Positions 17,560 to 25,315 of a DNA stretch of 40,436 nt are shown in pieces. Source of the stretch: Pseudomonadota bacterium (GTDB taxonomy: Bacteria > Pseudomonadota > Gammaproteobacteria > Burkholderiales > Rhodocyclaceae); assembly GCA_029776255.1 (NCBI GenBank), contig JAKOTN010000095.1:1-40436 (forward strand), written 5' to 3'. The notes beneath the pieces are model-generated. The model was not told the DNA's origin. It made no database searches and saw only the letters and a list, made by a program, of their open reading frames with translations. Position numbers and translations under genes: made by a program. Numbering within the stretch: position 1 is the stretch's first letter; every line of letters starts with the position of its first letter.

Positions 17560-18234
17560 TTTAACCCCCAAAAAAATATCGCGGCATCACGCGATGACGC
17601 GCTACTGACCCGTGCCAACGGTGATCGTTAAAACAGGCGTCGTCACAGGAAAATCGAACTAAGCTGGTAACAGGAGGACGGCTCGCGGCGACACGAGAAT
17701 GGGTTCCGGAAATACAACCAAACAGGAAAAGCCAATTGGGAAACGAGCAGCCGGAAACCACGAAACCCCGTTACACCTGCCGCACCCTGCGTGCCGGAAC
17801 ATGGCGACAGGCAACCTCGGCATTGTCGAATGCGGAGCGCTACCGAGTCAAGCGCCTGACACGCTTGCCTGCGCGAACCCGCGTTGTCGCCCCTGACCGG
17901 CACGCTGGTTTGACGGTCCGAGGAAAAACACCACGGTGAATACCGGTCATTGAAAAAACCGTCGGCCATCTGATGAAAAATCGCTGGGAATACTCGGTCA
18001 CGATTGCACGACCTCTTTCGGTGAAAACGCTCGCACCAACACGACAGAGGATATGGATCCCACGTTCAATCAGGCGTCACAAGTCCACAGGCCGCTGAAA
18101 AAAAAGAAAAATAGTCCTTCAAACGTTGATTTGGATCAGGCCGAACAACTGTTTTCCAGCCTATATTTAATTGCATGAATGGCCTTGAGCGCCCTCGGGC
18201 AAAAATAGGCCGAAGTCCCGACAGGAGAATAGTC
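17560..18234. other. Divergent PHA-locus control region
   Basis: About 670 bases separate the minus-strand operon from the plus-strand class I phaC, so promoters for both must lie here. No credible gene was recognised among the short open frames. ATCGCG and CGCGAT form a 6-base inverted repeat at about 17578-17595, just upstream of the SDR start, and could be an operator. An AT-rich stretch near 18105-18178 (TTGATT then TATATTTAATT) is a promoter candidate for phaC, but the -35/-10 spacing is not standard. AGGAGA at 18222-18227 is the phaC ribosome binding site. Confidence 0.4.
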
Positions 18235-20235
18235 ATGGTTGAAAAGGCAACACCCCCCAGTATCGTGACCGACGAACAACCGGCAACCGGCGGCGCGGCA
18301 AAGACGCGCGCCAAACCCACCACACCTCGCCGTCGAAAACCAGCCGCCACGACGAGCGCTCCCGAATCGATGGCCGCCACCGTGGCCGTGGTCGCGACAA
18401 CACCTGTCGCCCCCGTGCCAGCCGCAGCCATTCCCCAACAACCGGCGCCCCGCAAAGACGCGCCGCCGCGTGGCGAATTCTCCCGCCGCCTGGGCGACCG
18501 AGCGCAACTTGATTCGGATGCACTGGAACAAATCGACCGCATGACCAACGTGGCCTTGGGCAAACTTAGCGGCGGTCTGTCGCCCGCTTCGCTGGCCATG
18601 GCCTATCTGGACTGGATGGTTCACTTGTCGGCATCGCCGGGCAAACAGTTCCAACTGGCCGCCAAGGCGACCCGCAAAGCGCTACGGCTCGGGAGTTATG
18701 CGTTGACCTCCGCCATCACCGGCAATGCCGAACCGACGATCAAGCCGCTTCCCGGAGATCATCGCTTCGACCATCCAGGCTGGCAACGCTTCCCTTACAA
18801 CGTGATCTATCAAGGCTTTTTACTGAATCAACAATGGTGGCACGCCGCCACCACCGGCATCCGTGGCGTCGGCAAACACAGTGAAGCCGCCGTTTCGTTC
18901 ATGGCCCGTCAGATTCTCGACATGAACGCTCCGTGCAATGTCCCTTTACTTAACCCGGAGATCGTCGACGCCACCGTTGCCGAACGGGGCGCCAACCTGG
19001 CGCGCGGCGCCAAACATTTCGGCGAGGACATTCGCCGCTCCTTGCGCGATGAGAAGCCCGCCGGCATGGAGGCATTCCGCGTCGGTGAAAACCTGGCCGC
19101 CACACCCGGCAAGGTGGTGTTCCGCAATCATCTGATCGAACTGATCCAATACGCGCCAACCACGGCGACCGTTCAGCGGGAGCCGGTGCTGATGCAATCG
19201 GCGTGGATGATGAAGTACTACATCCTCGATTTGTCACAACATAACTCGCTGGTCAAATATCTGGTCGATCGCGGTCATACGGTATTCATGGTTTCCTGGC
19301 TCAACCCGGGGCCGGAACACCGCAATCTCGGAATGGAGGATTACCGCAAACACGGCACGCTGGCGGCAATCGACGCCGTCTCCGACATTCTGCCGGGACG
19401 CAAGATCCACACCGTCGGTTACTGCCTTGGCGGCATCTTGCTGACCATCGTCGCCGCGGCCATGGCCCGCGACGGCGACGAGCGTCTGGCCAGCGTGACC
19501 TTGTTTACCACGATGACCGATTTCACCGAAGTCGGCGAAATCAACGTCTTCATGGACGCCAGCGAGGTGACCTTGCTCGAAGACATGATGTGGGAAAAAG
19601 GCTACCTGGGACACAAGCAAGTCTCGGGCGGTTTTCAGTTGCTCAAGTCAGCGGACCTGATCTGGTCGAAGATGGTTCGCGAGTATTACCTCGGCCATCG
19701 TGAACCGATGTTCGATTTGATGGCCTGGAACGCCGACGGCACTCGCATGCCCTATCGGCAGCATTCGGAAGTTCTGCGCCGGCTGTACGTGGACAACGAA
19801 CTGTTCGAAGGCAAGTACATGGTCGATGGTCGCGCCATTTTGATCAGCAACATCCACGCACCGATCTTTTCGGTGGCGGCCGCGGCGGACCATGTCGCCC
19901 CTTGGCGCTCGGTATACAAACTGCATCTGCAAAGCGACGCGACCGAATTGACTTTCGTGCTGACCAGTGGCGGGCATAACGTTGGCATCGTCAATGAACC
20001 GGGACGGCCGCGCCGCTCTTACCAACTCAGCGTCTGCAAAATCGGCGAGCGTTGCCTGGATGCGGCCACCTGGAAAGAACAAACGCCTACTTACGAGGGA
20101 TCGTGGTGGCCGACGTGGCAACAATGGCTGGAAAAACACTCCTCGGGCACGGGGCCGGCACCCGCAATGGGCGCTCCAGACAAAGGCTATGCGCCGCTTT
20201 GCGACGCGCCGGGAACCTACGTCCTGCAACAATAG
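18235..20235 (+). CDS. phaC: Class I-type PHA synthase with Ala/Pro/Lys-rich N-terminal extension
   Basis: A 666-residue synthase beginning at ATG 18235 with AGGAGA seven bases upstream. Residues about 15-80 are low complexity and rich in Ala, Pro, Thr, Lys and Arg. The PhaC N-terminal domain follows (HPGWQRFPYNVIYQGFLLNQ near 181-200), then the alpha/beta core. The nucleophile box GYCLGG has Cys397, Asp552 is in AADHVAPW and His581 in GGHNVGIVNEPG, matching class I spacing. It polymerises short (R)-3-hydroxyacyl-CoA without a PhaE partner. It is divergent from the class III operon and not followed by phaA/phaB. It ends 160 bases before the convergent ligase gene. Confidence 0.93.
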   Translation: MVEKATPPSIVTDEQPATGGAAKTRAKPTTPRRRKPAATTSAPESMAATVAVVATTPVAPVPAAAIPQQPAPRKDAPPRGEFSRRLGDRAQLDSDALEQIDRMTNVALGKLSGGLSPASLAMAYLDWMVHLSASPGKQFQLAAKATRKALRLGSYALTSAITGNAEPTIKPLPGDHRFDHPGWQRFPYNVIYQGFLLNQQWWHAATTGIRGVGKHSEAAVSFMARQILDMNAPCNVPLLNPEIVDATVAERGANLARGAKHFGEDIRRSLRDEKPAGMEAFRVGENLAATPGKVVFRNHLIELIQYAPTTATVQREPVLMQSAWMMKYYILDLSQHNSLVKYLVDRGHTVFMVSWLNPGPEHRNLGMEDYRKHGTLAAIDAVSDILPGRKIHTVGYCLGGILLTIVAAAMARDGDERLASVTLFTTMTDFTEVGEINVFMDASEVTLLEDMMWEKGYLGHKQVSGGFQLLKSADLIWSKMVREYYLGHREPMFDLMAWNADGTRMPYRQHSEVLRRLYVDNELFEGKYMVDGRAILISNIHAPIFSVAAAADHVAPWRSVYKLHLQSDATELTFVLTSGGHNVGIVNEPGRPRRSYQLSVCKIGERCLDAATWKEQTPTYEGSWWPTWQQWLEKHSSGTGPAPAMGAPDKGYAPLCDAPGTYVLQQ

Positions 20236-20395
20236 AACTGAAATCCACGCGGCCCGTGGCATGAACAACCGTCACGTCGCCGCGAAGCCAACACGGCGCC
20301 ACCGATTTGGCAACCGGTAAGCGCGACCCACTGAACCCGGGCCGCGCTTTGTGGCGGAAACCGCTCCGCGGATTGTAGATTGAGGGTCGCGTTTG

Positions 20396-21934
20396 CTAAC
20401 GCGAGCCGCCGCGCGCCGCCTCGTAAGCGGCGCGCATGCTGCGCTTGAGCGTTTTTCCCGCCGCATTGCGCGGAAAATCGTCCAGGATCAACACCTCGTG
20501 CAAACGTTGATAACGGGCGTCTACCCGCGCGTTGATCCACGCCTTTAACGCCTCCGCGTCAACGGTGGACTGGCTGTGGAGAAGCACGGCGGCTACCGGC
20601 GTTTCGCCCCATTTTTCATGTTCGACGCCAAACACGGCCACTTCGAGGATGTCGGGATGACGCGCGGCGATTTCTTCAATATCGCGCGGATAAATTTTGA
20701 CTCCGCCGCTGTCGATCATGTCCTTCTTGCGGTCGACCAGATACAAATAGCCTTCGTCATCCACGTAACCCAGATCGCCGGTAAACAACCAACCGTCACG
20801 GAGAGCCTGGGCGGTCAAGTCGGGGCGTCCATGGTAACCGGACATCAGCGACGGTCCCCGACCGACGATTTCGCCGACCTGCCCGATCGCGACCTCGGCA
20901 CCGTCGTCGCCAACGATGCGCATCTCGTAAAAATAGGGCGGCGAACCGACCGAACCCGCCTTGCGCAAGGATTGCGTCTTGTCGAGGATGGTCCAGAAGC
21001 CTTCGGTCAAGCCGTAGAGTTCGTAAAACCGATTCGGCAACAAGCGGTTGAGCCGATCCTTGTGTTCCTGAAGCAGCGGCGCGCCCAGCGACAGGATCAT
21101 TTCCAGCGAGGACAGCTTCTCGGGCGAGAAATTCGGCGCGTTGAGCACGGCGATGATCTGGGCCGGCACCATCATGGTGTGCGTCACCCGCTCGCGGGCG
21201 ATGATCTCTATCGCCTCCATGGCGTCGAACTGGCGTTGCAAGACATAGCGCGCGCCAAGGTAAAAACAGGGCATCATGGTCACGAAAGCCCCATTGAAGA
21301 CGATGGCGCCGGTATGCAGAACCACCGATTCGGGGTGCATTCGCCAAGCCGACGCAAACAACGTGCAGTACATGGCGCGCACGAAGTGGCTGTGCATGAT
21401 TCCTTTCGGCAAGCCGGTCGTGCCGCTGGTATACATAATGTTGAACAGATCGTCGGACCGGCAGGGAGCAAAATCGGGCAGCCTGTCAGGAAAGGTGTCG
21501 AGCAACGCACGATAGTCGACATACCCCGCCGACGCGCCGTCGACGATCAGCACACGATCGGCCGCGAGTTCCGGCAGTTCCGCGCGCACCTCGTCGATCA
21601 CCGTCGCCATCGACCGCTGACTGACCAGGCAGCACGCGCCGGAATCGCGCAGCAAACTGGCCAGACCCGAAGCCATCAGCAGCGGACTCAAAGGCACCAA
21701 AACCGCACCAATCGCTGGAATCGCCCAATAAACCTCCAGCAATTCCCGGCAATTGCTCAACACCGTTGCCACCCGATCGCCTTTGCCGACACCCAGACCT
21801 TGCAACATGCGCGCGCAACGCGCGATGCGTGCCTCGAATTGACGCCATGTCAGTCGGTCGTTCTCGAAAACGACGGCCACCTGATCCGGCCGAAACTTCG
21901 CGTGCTGCCGCACGACATTTGTCAGCTGTAGCAT
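20396..21934 (-). CDS. AMP-dependent acyl-CoA synthetase/ligase
   Basis: A 512-residue ANL-superfamily enzyme that activates a carboxylic acid with ATP and CoA. The P-loop motif YTSGTTGLPKGIMHSH (near 165-180), YGLTEGF, GWLFTGDLGYVDDEGYLYL and DRKKDMIDSGGVKIYP are in order, and the C-terminal lysine segment NAAGKTLKRSMR is present, so it is complete. The ATG at 21932-21934, with GGAGG ten bases upstream, matches the family start (MLQLTNVVRQHAKFRPDQVA); the open frame further upstream is unrelated. Acid specificity cannot be read; a medium-chain or cyclic/aromatic acid is possible. It could convert scavenged acids, or acids released by the depolymerase, to CoA thioesters for this locus. Confidence 0.9.
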   Translation of the reverse strand: MLQLTNVVRQHAKFRPDQVAVVFENDRLTWRQFEARIARCARMLQGLGVGKGDRVATVLSNCRELLEVYWAIPAIGAVLVPLSPLLMASGLASLLRDSGACCLVSQRSMATVIDEVRAELPELAADRVLIVDGASAGYVDYRALLDTFPDRLPDFAPCRSDDLFNIMYTSGTTGLPKGIMHSHFVRAMYCTLFASAWRMHPESVVLHTGAIVFNGAFVTMMPCFYLGARYVLQRQFDAMEAIEIIARERVTHTMMVPAQIIAVLNAPNFSPEKLSSLEMILSLGAPLLQEHKDRLNRLLPNRFYELYGLTEGFWTILDKTQSLRKAGSVGSPPYFYEMRIVGDDGAEVAIGQVGEIVGRGPSLMSGYHGRPDLTAQALRDGWLFTGDLGYVDDEGYLYLVDRKKDMIDSGGVKIYPRDIEEIAARHPDILEVAVFGVEHEKWGETPVAAVLLHSQSTVDAEALKAWINARVDARYQRLHEVLILDDFPRNAAGKTLKRSMRAAYEAARGGSR

Positions 21935-22746
21935 TTCCCTCTCGCCTCCTGTCCACTCTCGTTCGTAGTCGCCGCGACCGCCAATCGACCGCACTCTTTT
22001 GCATTCTCGCATTGTTCTTGATCGACAAATGGCGTCGTCAGCACCACCCGCCAGCACCCGCTGCACAGCCGTTGACACTACCGCACCGCAACAAAAGGTC
22101 AAGAGGCCGTAGCGGCGGGCATGTCCAAACGCCTTTAGATCCGTTCCGGAAAACTCGTTCGGCTGGCGCCCGGAATTGCCCCAACCACCGGCGGCAAACC
22201 GTAATCCTGGCTCACGCCGGCACTTGCGGAAAAAGTCGCGCGTGAAATATCCACCAGAGTGAACAAAATCGGCGCAGAAGAGTAGAATGCATTGTGCGGT
22301 GCGGAATGATGTGCTTCGCGCGGTTCGCGTGCGGTCTGATCGCTGTCCATTCCACTCCTGGCAACACTGGCAAAGACGTTCCGCGGAATCGCAAAATCCT
22401 GGAGCCGAACCCACTGCCCGGCGACCACGGGCCACGTATGAACAAACATGAATTCTGGCGCTCAGTCGCACTCTCGATCGTAACCCGCCCGGTGGCGGAG
22501 ACCGCCTCACACGCCGGGTTTCGTAGTGAGCGACCGGCCTGCCAAACCCATCGAAAAACCGACTTCCCGATACCGCTGGAAGGTGTCCACCGTCGAAGTG
22601 CTTGACTGGCAACAAATGGATCTGTTTCGCATCATTGTCCGCGACGAAATCACGAAAATGCGCTTTTCGACGAGGCCAAGAAAATCGTGGATCACTCCTT
22701 ACGGGCTGGTCCGTTTTAACTCTCGTTAATTGTTGGAGGTTGGAAG
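21935..22746. other. Long divergent intergenic region upstream of the third PhaC-like gene
   Basis: About 810 bases with only short open frames lacking recognisable domains. GGCGG and CCGCC form a small hairpin near 22494-22506. The ribosome binding site GGAGG (22735-22739) serves the 22747 start. Promoters for both the ligase (minus) and the synthase-like gene (plus) must be here, but no hexamer pair with good spacing was found. The size leaves room for a small RNA or leader, for which there is no direct evidence. Confidence 0.35.
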
Positions 22747-24213
22747 ATGTTTGCCCTGCTAAGAGAAATGCCGGACTTCACCACGAGCTGGTGGAGGTAC
22801 ACCCTGGCGATGATGCGCGCCTCGAATCGCGAAGTAAGCGAGTTCAACGACAACCTCTTCATCGCCGCGCACATCGCCATGACCGCGGCGCGCGACAACC
22901 CCTTGAGCCTGATGGAAACCCTGGAAGTGGTCGAACACAACGTCGGCATGGCGCGCAAGGGCATGGCCGGGATGCAGGAAAAAGTGGCCGACTATGCTTT
23001 TGACCAGATCGAAGAAGCCACCCGCGCTTTCCTGAATACCATCATGAAGTCGGATGGTGAAAAGCTTGGCGGCTACATGCGCCGCGAAGCGGAAATCATG
23101 GAGTCGGTTTCCAATTTCAACGAACAGATCGAAGCCATCGCCGACGAATTCGGTTTCCATTTCGGCACACCCAATTACAAACTGGTGCACGAAACCGACA
23201 GTTTCCAGCTGTATCAGGTGCTGCCACTGAAGAAAGGCGTCGAAGTCCGCACCGATCTCAAGCCGGTCATGCTCGTACCGCCGTACATGCTGGGTGTTCA
23301 CATCCTGTCCTTCCTGCCCTACGAAAACAAGAGCTACAGCCACTCGTTCGCCAACGAAGGCATTCCGACCTATGTCCGTGTCGTCAAGGACATCATGACC
23401 GTCGAAAAAGTCCAGACGATGACGCCGGAGCAGGATTGCGACCAGACCTACGAACTGCTCGCCAAGATCAAGGAACTGAATGGCGGCAAGAAAGTCACGC
23501 TGAACGGCACCTGTCAGGGCGGTTACATCTCCCTGATGAACATTCTGTCGGGCAAGCTGCAAGATGTCTGCGATGCACTGATCACCAACGTCACGCCGGT
23601 CGACGGCACGTGTAGCGCGGCCATCAGCGGCATGCCGACCATGCACCACGACTTCATCACCACCACCCTGCCCAGCGGCAACAAGGTCGCCAACGGCTAC
23701 CTGCTCAGCCTCGGCATGCGCTTTGTCGCCATCGACCGCGAAACCCCGCTGGTCAAGGTGCTCGACCAAGCGTCGCTGCATCGCGCCACCGACCTCAACC
23801 CCGGCAAGACCCCGGCGGCGCTGTTCCGCTGGTTGCTGAAGGAACGCGTGCATCTGCCGCTCGCCATCGCCAACATGAGTTCGCACACCTTCCAGGATCC
23901 GATCGGCGAAGACGGCGCCCTTCCGGTCAAGCTGTTCGACAAGCCGTTGAACATCAAGAGCTTGATCGACATGAAAGTGCCTTGGTACCAGAACTATGCG
24001 ATCAAGGACGACCTTGTCACCCCGCTCTGCGCCACCGCCGGCAACAAATTCCTCGGCGACTGGGAAGGTTTGGAATCCGTGGCCTTCTTCGGCGGTCACG
24101 TGGCCATTCTGACCAGCCCCTACGGCAAGAAGGCGCCGGTCAACGGATCGTTCACCGATGCCAACGGCAAACCAAGCCGTGGCCCGGTGAAGTTCCAGAT
24201 GGACATTTCCTGA
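22747..24213 (+). CDS. Divergent PhaC-type alpha/beta hydrolase (third synthase-like protein)
   Basis: A 488-residue protein with GGAGG upstream of ATG 22747. The N-terminal 130 residues are helical and unlike the PhaC N-terminal domain (MFALLREMPDFTTSWWRYTL, then methionine- and glutamate-rich helices). The core has a synthase-like nucleophile elbow NGTCQGGY with Cys256, and then DALITNVTPVD as in class III PhaC (LVLTVTPID). Asp421/422 is in IKDDLVTP and His451 in GGHVAILTSPYG, with spacing close to that of PhaC triads. It could be a synthase of a new class, a thioesterase-like or depolymerising relative, or a partner of the other synthases. It is followed by a hairpin terminator and the crotonase gene. 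Confidence 0.75.
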   Translation: MFALLREMPDFTTSWWRYTLAMMRASNREVSEFNDNLFIAAHIAMTAARDNPLSLMETLEVVEHNVGMARKGMAGMQEKVADYAFDQIEEATRAFLNTIMKSDGEKLGGYMRREAEIMESVSNFNEQIEAIADEFGFHFGTPNYKLVHETDSFQLYQVLPLKKGVEVRTDLKPVMLVPPYMLGVHILSFLPYENKSYSHSFANEGIPTYVRVVKDIMTVEKVQTMTPEQDCDQTYELLAKIKELNGGKKVTLNGTCQGGYISLMNILSGKLQDVCDALITNVTPVDGTCSAAISGMPTMHHDFITTTLPSGNKVANGYLLSLGMRFVAIDRETPLVKVLDQASLHRATDLNPGKTPAALFRWLLKERVHLPLAIANMSSHTFQDPIGEDGALPVKLFDKPLNIKSLIDMKVPWYQNYAIKDDLVTPLCATAGNKFLGDWEGLESVAFFGGHVAILTSPYGKKAPVNGSFTDANGKPSRGPVKFQMDIS

Positions 24214-24270
24214 GCGCCTGAGACAAAGGGGTAACGCCAGGGAGCGCCTCATGGCGATCAACTGATGATT

Positions 24271-24308
24271 CGCCGGCCGGACGCCATCGTCCGGACCGGC
24301 GATATTTT
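24271..24308 (+). terminator. Hairpin terminator after the third PhaC-like gene
   Basis: CGCCGGCCGGACG (24271-24283), loop CCAT, then CGTCCGGACCGGCG (24288-24301) form a long GC stem with one bulged A, followed by ATATTTT. This is a good candidate intrinsic terminator for 22747-24213, separating it from the downstream crotonase. Confidence 0.6.
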
Positions 24309-24463
24309 CATCGGCGGATAGCGGACGCCGCGCTAGAAGCCCCGGCGTGATCGACGCCCCAAAAGTGCGCGACATCTGGGCGCCGCGGCTCCAGTTTTCA
24401 GTCTTTTTCCGAAACCTTCTTTCAAGCCCTGTTTCCCATTCATTCAATCCGGAGATTCACCTG

Positions 24464-25240
24464 ATGAGCTACAACAACATCAATGCTGAAGTACAAGGTA
24501 AAGTCGGTCTGATCACCCTCAACCGTCCAAAACAGCTGAATGCACTCAACGATGACCTGATGGACGAACTCGGCCAGGCGCTGGCCGCTTTCGAGGCCGA
24601 CGAAAACATCGGCGCAATCGTCATCACCGGCTCAGACAAGGCTTTCGCCGCTGGTGCCGACATCACGGTCATGCAGTCGCTGACCTATATGGACGCCTAC
24701 AAGGGCGACTTCATCACCCGCAACTGGGACAAGCTCAAGAGTTGCCGCAAGCCGGTCATCGCGGCGGTTGCCGGCTACGCCCTGGGTGGTGGCTGCGAAC
24801 TGGCGATGATGTGCGACATCATCATCGCTGCCGACAACGCCCAGTTTGGTCAACCCGAAGTCCGCCTGGGCGTCCTCCCCGGCGCGGGCGGCACGCAACG
24901 CCTGCCACGCGCCATTTCCAAGGCCAAAGCGATGGAGATGTGTCTGGCATCCAGAAATATCGATGCTCAGGAAGCCGAACGCGCCGGACTGGTTTCGCGT
25001 ATCGTACCCGCCGACAAACTGCTTGAAGAAGCACTTTCGACCGCCAAGAAGATCGCCAGCTTCTCGCTGCCGGTGGTCATGATGATCAAGGAGTGCATCA
25101 ACCGCGCTTACGAAAGCTCACTGGCCGAAGGCCTGCTGTTCGAGCGCCGCACTTTCCACTCGGTCTTCGCGCTCGACGACCAGAAAGAAGGCATGGCCGC
25201 TTTCGTCGAGAAGCGCAAACCGTCTTTCAACAACCGCTAA
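24464..25240 (+). CDS. Enoyl-CoA hydratase (crotonase)
   Basis: A 258-residue crotonase-fold enzyme that hydrates trans-2-enoyl-CoA to (S)-3-hydroxyacyl-CoA and runs in reverse. The oxyanion-hole segments AAGADI (62-67) and GYALGGG (105-110) are present, as are both catalytic glutamates: Glu112 in [10 protein letters not shown] and Glu132 in [19 protein letters not shown]. Length is that of short-chain hydratases. ATG 24464 has CGGAG nine bases upstream; the longer frame is not family-like. In this locus it could connect (S)-3-hydroxyacyl-CoA from the SDR with crotonyl-CoA for the (R)-hydratase pair. A conventional beta-oxidation role is also possible. Confidence 0.92.
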   Translation: MSYNNINAEVQGKVGLITLNRPKQLNALNDDLMDELGQALAAFEADENIGAIVITGSDKAFAAGADITVMQSLTYMDAYKGDFITRNWDKLKSCRKPVIAAVAGYALGGGCELAMMCDIIIAADNAQFGQPEVRLGVLPGAGGTQRLPRAISKAKAMEMCLASRNIDAQEAERAGLVSRIVPADKLLEEALSTAKKIASFSLPVVMMIKECINRAYESSLAEGLLFERRTFHSVFALDDQKEGMAAFVEKRKPSFNNR

Positions 25241-25258
25241 TCGCAACCGGTAGTGAAA

Positions 25259-25292
25259 TTGCATGCCGCGCCGTCGTCGGTGCGGCATGCAA
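25259..25292. terminator. Bidirectional hairpin between crotonase and depolymerase
   Basis: TTGCATGCCGCGCCG (25259-25273) pairs with CGGTGCGGCATGCAA (25278-25292) around loop TCGT, giving a 15-base stem with one G-T pair. It sits between the convergent ends of the crotonase and the depolymerase. On the minus strand it is followed by TTTC; on the plus strand there is no T-run. It probably acts as a shared terminator. Confidence 0.65.
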
Positions 25293-25315
25293 GCGGGTGC
25301 ATTGGACCGCTGGTT

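Noticed and set aside
17643-17969. Possible small gene in the divergent PHA control region
   Set aside because: 108-codon frame without ribosome binding site, domain or coding-like composition.
20576-21931. 451-codon open frame antisense to the acyl-CoA ligase
   Set aside because: Shadow frame; the minus strand carries all ANL motifs in order.
20396-22615. 739-codon version of the acyl-CoA ligase
   Set aside because: The first 227 codons have no family similarity; ATG 21934 with GGAGG upstream matches the family N-terminus.
22759-24447. 562-codon open frame antisense to the third PhaC-like gene
   Set aside because: Composition is that of a shadow frame, no start signal, and the opposite strand has a ribosome binding site and a PhaC-type catalytic triad.
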